Source of the DNA: Gammaproteobacteria bacterium
Lineage (GTDB): Bacteria; Pseudomonadota; Gammaproteobacteria; Pseudomonadales; Azotimanducaceae
NCBI GenBank assembly: GCA_026708185.1
Contig: JAPOVK010000016.1
Coordinates: 1-64,000, forward strand
Length of the DNA stretch: 64,000 nucleotides
Direction: 5' to 3'
Positions within the stretch are counted from its first letter, which is position 1, and every line of letters begins with the position of its first letter. Under the pieces are notes generated by a model. The model searched no databases, had not been told where the DNA came from, and was given only the letters and a program-made list of their open reading frames with translations. Positions 57,869-64,000 of the stretch are shown here, one piece after another. The position numbers and the translations under genes are program-made.

Positions 57869-59023
57869 CTAGATGCGCGGCGACCGGGTGAGCACGCTGA
57901 TGGCGTTCTTGAAATGCAGCGCGGCTTCCAGGTCGTCTGCGGCAATGGCCTCGGCCTTTCGCGCCTCGAGTCCGCGCCGCTTCTCCTCGAAGGCCGCAGG
58001 GTCCGCCGGCGCGTAAGTGGGTCCGTCGATGCCGGGGTCCATCTCGTGGCCGTGGGCGCCCGGCACGAGCACGTCGAAATCTCCCTTGAGCACCGAATCG
58101 GCCGGTGCCTGGCACTCCGCAACGTAGTTGAGCGCGCCGGCGGGTTGGCGGTAGCCGATGAGCCGCTGCATAGCGGGGTCAAGCTTGCGTGCCAAATGCG
58201 GCGGACAGGCCAGCAGTTGGTTCTCCTCCTGGGCTAGGAACGCCAGGGCGTAGTTGATGTTCATGCCGATGCGGCGCGCGTCGGAGGTGTTGGCGCCGGC
58301 CCCGTGGACCGACCAACCCGTCCAGATCAATACGCTGCCCTTGGACATGTTTGCCTGGACGGTCGGTTCGGTGTGGCTCACGTGCCCGCCGCGAGGCTGT
58401 TCCCGATGACTGCCCAGTACGATGTGGGTGGCACCGTTGTCGAGCGTGAAGTCGGAAAGAGCCCACATGCACTCCACCTGCGGGTCGATGCCCGCGTCCT
58501 GGAAGTCGTAGACCCACATGCCGTTGGCGCGATGCATCTTGAGGTGGTGCGGAAGCGCATCGGTGCCGCCGCCGGGACCGACGTCGATGATCTGGGTGAG
58601 GTGCAGTTGCCATGGGTACCGGAAGCCCTTTTCGCCCTTGCCCGATTTGCCGCCGATGCGCACGGCATCCCCGGAGAGGCGTTGTTCGGCGAGAACGGAC
58701 TGCGCCAGGCGCAGGATCGCCGGGTGCGCGATCATCTTGTGGCTGGCTTGGGAGCGTGCCACCAACGCGCCGACGCGACGCGTCCCGCCCAAGCCATGCA
58801 GCCCGTGCGGCGTGGCGTCGATGTACGGCGCCATCTCCGCCACGAGTTGATCGCAATCGTCTGTCGAGACAGCGTTTTCGATAACCACGAAGCCGTGCCG
58901 ATCCAGACTCCGCAGGACGTCGTCGTCGAGCCGCGCCAACGCGTCCGCGCCGGCTTCGGTCGCGACGCGGTAGTCGAAGCGCTTCAGTTCGTGCGTGCCG
59001 AATGCGTTGGTGACGGTTGGCAT
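57869..59023 (-). CDS. PhyH-family protein, copy 3, lacking the HxD acid
   Basis: A 384-residue protein from ATG 59023 (MPTVTNAFGTHEL), preceded by AAGGAAA. The PhyH fold is clear: LHLTQIIDVGPGG, ECMWALSDFTLDNGATH, IVLGSHREQP, and a distal His (H240) in WSVHGAGANTSDARR with Arg at 250-251. In the iron-binding loop, however, the sequence is LPHHLKMHRANGMWVYDF: neither H160-L-K162 nor H164-R-A166 keeps the Asp/Glu of HxD/E. Fe/2-oxoglutarate halogenases have HxA or HxG there; loss of activity is the alternative. The last 40 residues (FEEKRRGLEARKAEAIAADD) resemble a UVR-type helical hairpin. A divergent SDR gene lies 111 bp away. Confidence 0.82.
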   Translation of the reverse strand: MPTVTNAFGTHELKRFDYRVATEAGADALARLDDDVLRSLDRHGFVVIENAVSTDDCDQLVAEMAPYIDATPHGLHGLGGTRRVGALVARSQASHKMIAHPAILRLAQSVLAEQRLSGDAVRIGGKSGKGEKGFRYPWQLHLTQIIDVGPGGGTDALPHHLKMHRANGMWVYDFQDAGIDPQVECMWALSDFTLDNGATHIVLGSHREQPRGGHVSHTEPTVQANMSKGSVLIWTGWSVHGAGANTSDARRIGMNINYALAFLAQEENQLLACPPHLARKLDPAMQRLIGYRQPAGALNYVAECQAPADSVLKGDFDVLVPGAHGHEMDPGIDGPTYAPADPAAFEEKRRGLEARKAEAIAADDLEAALHFKNAISVLTRSPRI

Positions 59024-59134
59024 GGTTTCCTTGTCGTTCGCAGCCGAGCGGGGACTATCCTGCCACAACGGTGTCGCGCCACCAGCCGCAGGTCTGCGCG
59101 TATCCTGTTTCGATCTAGGCCAAGGAGAGACTCC

Positions 59135-60061
59135 ATGAACGATACCGCTCGCAATGCCCACCCGGACTTGAGCGTGCTCGCCGGCGGCGTGGCCGTCATC
59201 ACCGGCGGCGCGTCCGGCATCGGTTTCGCCTTGGCGGAGAAGTCCATCAGCTTGGGGCTCTACCCGGTCCTCGCCGACATCGAAGCCCCGGCAATCCGGG
59301 AGGCCGAGGCGCGCCTAGCAGCCGCGGCGCGAACGTCAAACGTCGAGGTGTTCGGCTTCACGGTCGACGTCTCGCAGGAGACGGAGGTGAACGCGCTGGC
59401 CACGGCCGTGGCGGAGCGCTTCCCGGATCGGCCGGTCAACCTATTGTGCTGCAACGCCGGTGTCGGCGGCGGCGGGCCGGTGCTGCGGGCGAGCGACACC
59501 GACTGGAACTTCGTGCTGGGCGTCAACGTCAAGGGCGTTGCCAACTGCATCCGCGCCTTCGTGCCTGAGATGCTGGGACGCGGCGTCGCCGGTTCGGTCG
59601 TGACGACATCCTCGCAGGACGGGCTGTGCGCGGCCCAAGGCGTCTACGGCGTCTCGAAACACGCCTGCGTCGCGTTGACGGAGGCGTTGTTCCAGGAGCT
59701 TCAAGGGCGCCTCACCGCGCACGTGCTGTGTCCGAACGCGGTGGCGACAAACATCATCACGTCCGAACGCAACCGGCCGGAACGCTACGGCGGACCACGC
59801 GGCGGCGGGTCGAACCCAATCGCCGAGCGCTTCAAGGCGTTCGGCATGCCACCGTCGCGTTGCGCCGAGTTCGTATTCGACGCCATCCGCACGGGCACGT
59901 TCTACATCATGGCGGAAGCCGAAGAAGACCCCGGCTACGTCTACTCGGAAGCCGAGACGCGGATGCAAGCGATCCTGGGCGGCGGGCTACCGTACCGGCC
60001 GCGGAGTGCGTTCCTCACCAAGGTATTCGATCCCAACACACCGCTGCCCGCCGCGGACTGA
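59135..60061 (+). CDS. SDR-family oxidoreductase
   Basis: A 308-residue short-chain dehydrogenase. The cofactor motif is TGGASGIGFAL, NNAG appears as CCNAGVGGGG, and the catalytic residues are Ser in VVTTSSQDGL and Tyr-Lys in YGVSKHAC. AAGGAGA precedes the ATG. It is divergent from the atypical PhyH-like gene and could act on the same compound class; that is inference. Confidence 0.94.
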   Translation: MNDTARNAHPDLSVLAGGVAVITGGASGIGFALAEKSISLGLYPVLADIEAPAIREAEARLAAAARTSNVEVFGFTVDVSQETEVNALATAVAERFPDRPVNLLCCNAGVGGGGPVLRASDTDWNFVLGVNVKGVANCIRAFVPEMLGRGVAGSVVTTSSQDGLCAAQGVYGVSKHACVALTEALFQELQGRLTAHVLCPNAVATNIITSERNRPERYGGPRGGGSNPIAERFKAFGMPPSRCAEFVFDAIRTGTFYIMAEAEEDPGYVYSEAETRMQAILGGGLPYRPRSAFLTKVFDPNTPLPAAD

Positions 60062-60146
60062 CAGGGCAAGGCCCGTTCGAGACGACGCGTGTTTGGCTGT
60101 TCGGCACTACCGGACTCCGAAAATGCCGAAGTGCCCGCAGGTACCG

Positions 60147-62024
60147 TCACCCATCGTCGTCCACCGGCTTGTCGAAGCCGAACTGTTTCTCGAGGTCGGC
60201 GATCAGTTCCGGGTCGAGGCCCTGGGTCGCCGGAGCCGTGAAACCTATCCGCTCGTCTGCGCCAGCACCTCCGATTAGCGCGGGGAAGGCGAACAGCGTG
60301 CCGCCGATGCGCACATCGTCGTAGCGACGCCCGACGCGCTCGATCCGCCCGTTACGCAACTGCGCGGCCACGGCCTCGGCGTCACCGATCGGCTGCCGTC
60401 CGCCGTATGGCGCCAGACCGAGGAGTTGCCAGCCCTGCCCTGCATTGACTATGGCGAAGGCCGCCGGGGGGTGGAATGCGAACGCCGGCTCTGCGGAGCT
60501 AGCGGGCATCTCGAATGTGCGGACGCCCGTCAGCAGATACTCGGGTTGCTCAAGATCGTCGTCGAGGTGCACACGAGCAAGCGTCGGATGGTCGATCCCT
60601 TCGAGCAGGAAAGCACCGCGGTCGATCGCCGCCCGGACGTCTTCCGGCACTTGAAACGGATCGCCACGGATAGCCACCGTATTCCAGAATGCGTCGCGGA
60701 TCTCCTGGTTCCGCCGCTCCTGCTCGCCGGTGTCGTCGCTCGCATCGCGGTGCACGATGACGGGGTTCTTGGACACCCCTTCCGCCAACGGGTCGAACCC
60801 CAAATCTTCGATCAGCCGTTGCGCCGCGAAATACCCGGGCCTGGCGAGCATCTCCTGGGCGTAGCGGAAATCGAACTCGATCGGCTGGATCTCCCCCGAC
60901 TCCACGCGCGCGATCTGGCTGCGCGTCGAGATCGCCCGGAAATCCAAGACGGGCGTGTTGATCAACAGCAGGATGCCGAGCATCACCCAGCCCATGGCGA
61001 CGTTGACGCGCGCCATCCCGTCCGGCCAGTTGCGGCGGCGGCGGACGATCGACCAGGTGTAGCCGAGCGAAAACAGCGCCAACACCGCCGCCCCCGTGAA
61101 CGCCCAGGCGCGGGCGACCGTCCAGCCGTACTGGTCGACGCGAATTCCGACGCCGAGCAAGGCGAGCGTGGAGACGATCGGCAGCAAGGCAACCGCCAAG
61201 GTGACCGGCGCCTGGACCAGCGCCGGATACGGCTGTTCCGCCTCCGGTCGGTGCGCAACGATGGCAAGCACGACCGCGATGGCGTTCAAGGCGATCAGGA
61301 TCAGGCTGCCGTTGCCGGTATCCCACAAGGCCTGGAGGCTGACGAACGGCAGCGTCAGCAGGAACACGACGATGATCGCCAGGACCATCGGCAGGAGATA
61401 CCGGGCCAGGTTCTCGAGCAACCCAACGATGCTGTCGATCAGCCCCTGCCGGGGACGGAAGACGAGGACGCCGGTACCGAACCCAACAGCGGCGGCGGGC
61501 AAGATGAACCACGGCTTCTGGAAGGTCTCGGCGAGCACGTCGACGCCGAGGGTTGCGAACAGCGCCGCCCAAAGGACGAGCAGGATCGCGCTGCCACCGA
61601 GGAGCGCCGCGGCCAGCCCGGCGACGAGAAGATTGCGCCAGGCATGGGCGAAGAGCGTCGGATACCGGATCGGTTCGCCGAGGACGATGAGCTTGAGGTA
61701 GGCGAGCGCAATGAACCCGGTGACCAGGAGCGTGATCACGTACACGGCCTGCAAAGCCTCGACATCGAATTGGCCCACGGGCATCGCCTGCCAGCCGACA
61801 TAGCCCGCAAGCCCCGCCAAGACGACGCCGGACGCACCGCCAAAGGCGATTCCGCGCCGCACATCGCCGGGTTCACTCGTGAACAGCGACACCGTCGGCC
61901 AGGCATAGGCCACGGTCAGCATGGGCATCAGCACGGCCGGGTGGCCGCTCGGCCAAAGATCCAGGTCGAGCAGTACCCCGATGCCGGCGAGAACGAGCGC
62001 CTGGATGGCGATCAGCACCCACAT
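60147..62024 (-). CDS. DUF4153 polytopic membrane protein
   Basis: A 625-residue protein with about ten to twelve helices in the first 370 residues and a soluble C-terminal part. The helix pattern with AYPTLFAHAWRN-like loops and the periplasmic tail (PVLDFRAISTRSQIARVESG) fits DUF4153. The function is unknown. It starts 13 bp after the stop of the RND permease gene and is probably cotranscribed with it. Confidence 0.8.
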   Translation of the reverse strand: MWVLIAIQALVLAGIGVLLDLDLWPSGHPAVLMPMLTVAYAWPTVSLFTSEPGDVRRGIAFGGASGVVLAGLAGYVGWQAMPVGQFDVEALQAVYVITLLVTGFIALAYLKLIVLGEPIRYPTLFAHAWRNLLVAGLAAALLGGSAILLVLWAALFATLGVDVLAETFQKPWFILPAAAVGFGTGVLVFRPRQGLIDSIVGLLENLARYLLPMVLAIIVVFLLTLPFVSLQALWDTGNGSLILIALNAIAVVLAIVAHRPEAEQPYPALVQAPVTLAVALLPIVSTLALLGVGIRVDQYGWTVARAWAFTGAAVLALFSLGYTWSIVRRRRNWPDGMARVNVAMGWVMLGILLLINTPVLDFRAISTRSQIARVESGEIQPIEFDFRYAQEMLARPGYFAAQRLIEDLGFDPLAEGVSKNPVIVHRDASDDTGEQERRNQEIRDAFWNTVAIRGDPFQVPEDVRAAIDRGAFLLEGIDHPTLARVHLDDDLEQPEYLLTGVRTFEMPASSAEPAFAFHPPAAFAIVNAGQGWQLLGLAPYGGRQPIGDAEAVAAQLRNGRIERVGRRYDDVRIGGTLFAFPALIGGAGADERIGFTAPATQGLDPELIADLEKQFGFDKPVDDDG

Positions 62025-62037
62025 GGGTTGCGTCCCG

Positions 62038-64000
62038 CTAGCGGACTTCCGCCACGTCGCCCACGCCCGGCTCCCGCGGACCGCCCATCAGCCGCTCCAG
62101 GGCCTTCGCGACGGCTTGCGGCGAGCCCGTGCGGCGTGCGAGAAGCGCATAGAAGGACGGGACGACGAAAAGCGTCAGGAAGGTTGCCAACGTGACGCCG
62201 GAGAACACCACGATGCCGAGCACCGTGCGGCTTTCCGAACCCGCTCCGGTCGCCAGGATCAGGGGGATCGAGCCCATCACCGTGGAAATCGTGGTCATGA
62301 CGACCGGACGCAGACGGATGCCGGAGGCGTCGATGATGGCGTCCTCGAAGTCGAGGCCCGCGTCGCGCCGCTGGTTGATGAACTCGACGATCAACACGCC
62401 GTTTTTCGCCGCGATGCCGATCAGCATGACGACGCCGATCTGGCTGTAGATGTTGATGGTGGACCCCGTGGCATAGAGGCCGATCAGCGCCCCCGTGATC
62501 GCCAGCGGCACGGTGACCAGGATCACGAACGGGTGGACGAAGCTCTCGAACTGGGCCGCGAGCACCAGGAATACGATCAGGAGCGCCAAGCCGAACATGA
62601 ACGCCAAGCTGCCGCTCGACTCGCGGTATTCCAGCGACTCGCCCTGGTAGTCGATCTGCGCCTGCTCGGGGAACGACTCGCGGACCACCTGTTCGAGGAA
62701 GTCGAGGGCATCGCCCAGCGCCGCGCCCGGGGCCAGGCTCGCCGACAGGGTCACCGAGCGCAGCCGGTTGTAGCGGTTCAGCGTGCCGGGCCCGGCACGT
62801 TCCTCGACGCGGATCAGGTTCGCCAGGGGCACCAGTTCGCCGGACCCTTCGGACCGCACATAGATGTTGGAGAGATCCTGTGCCGACGCGCGCTGGTCGT
62901 CCTTCGCCAGCAGGATCACGTCGTACTCCTCGCCGTCCTTGACGTACGTCGTGATGCGCTGTTCGCTCATCATCGTGGACAGCGTCCGGCCGATGTTCTG
63001 CACCGACACGCCCAGCGCCGCCGCGCGATTCTTGTCGATGCGCACGATCGCCTGCGGCTGCGTCTCCTTGAGATCGCTGTCGAGGCGCACGAGGCCAGGG
63101 AACTCGGCCGCACGGTCGAGGATCACGTCCCGCCATTCAGCGAGCGTGTCGTAGTCCGGCCCGCCAAGCACGAACTGCACCGGCTGGCCGCCGCCGCGCC
63201 GGGACAGACCGGAACGCACGAAGGCGAAGGCGCGCACGCTGGGAATGTTCTGCCAGGCGCCGGTCGCCCGGGCGGCCGCTTCCGCCGTGGTGACGTCGCG
63301 CTCCTGCCACGGCCGCATGGTCACCATGATGACCCCACTGTTGGAGGCATTGCCGCCCCATCCGGGCACGGCCATGACGACGACGTCGGCGATCCCCTCG
63401 TTGACCATCTGCATCGCCGGCATTTCGAGCTTCAGCGCCTCGCCCTTCATGCGTTCGATGCCCATGCCTTCGGCACCGGAGAACATGGCCATGAACGAAC
63501 CTTGATCCTCCTGCGGCGCGTATTCCTGGGGCACGCGCTCAAGCAGCAGGTACGCCGCGCCAAGGGTCAACAAGGCGACGATTACCGAGATCCAGCGGTG
63601 GTGGATGAGCACGCGCAGTACGCGCGCATAGCCGTTGCGCAGTGCCGCGAATCCGGCGTCGATCCACCGCGTCAGGCGGTTCTCCTTCGAAGAAGCCCGC
63701 AGCAGCTTGGAGCACATCACCGGCGTCAGCGACAGCGCCAGCACGCTTGAGAAGACGACGGCCGCGGCAATCGTCACCGCCAGTTCGCTGAAGATGACGC
63801 CGATGTTGTCGGTGAGGAACATGATCGGCGTGAACACCGCTACCAGCACAGCCGTGGTCGCGATCACCGCGAAGGCGACCTGCCGCGAGCCGTTGAAGGC
63901 GGCCACCAACGGCGCCTCGCCCTCTTCGATGCGGCGATGGATGTTCTCCAGGACGACGATGGCGTCGTCCACCACCAAGCCGATGGCGAGCACCAGGGCA
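62038..64000 (-). CDS. RND efflux permease (AcrB/MexB type), C-terminal two thirds
   Basis: The last 654 codons of an RND transporter; the N-terminal part lies beyond the right edge. VLAIGLVVDDAIVVLENIHR is TM4 with the proton-relay Asp pair. Then come the second periplasmic domain (VPQEYAPQEDQGSF) and helices TM7-TM12, including MLIGIAAKNGVLIVEFINQR with the conserved Lys. It would pump drugs or lipids with a membrane-fusion protein that is not in the window. The protein ends shortly after the last helix, as expected. Confidence 0.94.
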   Translation of the reverse strand, partial: ALVLAIGLVVDDAIVVLENIHRRIEEGEAPLVAAFNGSRQVAFAVIATTAVLVAVFTPIMFLTDNIGVIFSELAVTIAAAVVFSSVLALSLTPVMCSKLLRASSKENRLTRWIDAGFAALRNGYARVLRVLIHHRWISVIVALLTLGAAYLLLERVPQEYAPQEDQGSFMAMFSGAEGMGIERMKGEALKLEMPAMQMVNEGIADVVVMAVPGWGGNASNSGVIMVTMRPWQERDVTTAEAAARATGAWQNIPSVRAFAFVRSGLSRRGGGQPVQFVLGGPDYDTLAEWRDVILDRAAEFPGLVRLDSDLKETQPQAIVRIDKNRAAALGVSVQNIGRTLSTMMSEQRITTYVKDGEEYDVILLAKDDQRASAQDLSNIYVRSEGSGELVPLANLIRVEERAGPGTLNRYNRLRSVTLSASLAPGAALGDALDFLEQVVRESFPEQAQIDYQGESLEYRESSGSLAFMFGLALLIVFLVLAAQFESFVHPFVILVTVPLAITGALIGLYATGSTINIYSQIGVVMLIGIAAKNGVLIVEFINQRRDAGLDFEDAIIDASGIRLRPVVMTTISTVMGSIPLILATGAGSESRTVLGIVVFSGVTLATFLTLFVVPSFYALLARRTGSPQAVAKALERLMGGPREPGVGDVAEVR

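Overview
The window is high-GC bacterial chromosome, and its gene order points to a gammaproteobacterium. The smc-zipA-ligA block, the ccmABCDE block, ttcA, the divergent ybbA/tesA pair, tatABC-dtd, ntrBC and trmL/secB/yibN/gpmI/envC are all gammaproteobacterial housekeeping neighbourhoods. Alongside these sit a CaiB-type CoA-transferase, an acyl-CoA dehydrogenase and four Fe(II)/2-oxoglutarate dioxygenase-like genes. That profile is common in uncultured marine or host-associated Gammaproteobacteria, but the placement is an inference and no species can be named.

Layout. 1-4.9 kb: the 5' part of dinG, then a divergent acyl-CoA/hydratase versus CoA-transferase/dioxygenase cluster. 4.9-12.2 kb: lipoprotein transglycosylase, ligA, zipA and smc on the minus strand. 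12.3-15.5 kb: a 45-bp tandem repeat array and then cytochrome c maturation genes ccmE-D-C-B-A. 15.5-21.1 kb: a hypothetical protein, ttcA, a YbbP/YbbA ABC exporter and tesA. 21.3-22.8 kb: a secreted glycine-zipper peptide with a membrane M48 protease. 22.7-28.8 kb: trhO, bolA, a PP2C phosphatase, a prohibitin-like protein, a TauD-family enzyme, dgkA, a cation diffusion facilitator and a zinc alcohol dehydrogenase. 29.0-37.2 kb: an accessory island between mpg and tatABC. 37.3-52.3 kb: tatABC, dtd, an MnmA-like/TusA pair, ntrBC, trmL, secB, a rhodanese, gpmI, envC, comF, modABC, srkA and a DUF2628 protein. 52.3-64 kb: a DUF72 protein, two more PhyH-family genes, several oxidoreductases, a Nudix hydrolase, a DUF4153 membrane protein and a partial RND pump.

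The island (about 29.6-37.2 kb) is the most unusual region. It holds a tyrosine recombinase with near-identical 25-bp inverted sequences beside it, a string of orphan secreted or membrane proteins, and two families of interspersed elements that share the head TGGGGACACACGCG. One family (six copies) is REP-like and lies against the N-terminal remnant of a RAYT-like transposase gene. The other (two copies) carries a decayed 3' fragment of a mpg-type DNA glycosylase gene between short terminal inverted repeats, and one copy ends exactly where an AlbA_2/Schlafen-type gene is cut off.

Other points of note are a PhyH-family protein whose HxD iron motif lacks the acid (57869-59023), a 45-bp palindrome-bearing repeat present both in frame inside zipA and upstream of smc, a candidate NtrC operator before ntrB, and hairpin repeats that form the 3' end of a 2-hydroxyacid dehydrogenase gene. 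Everything here was read by eye; no database search or computation was run.
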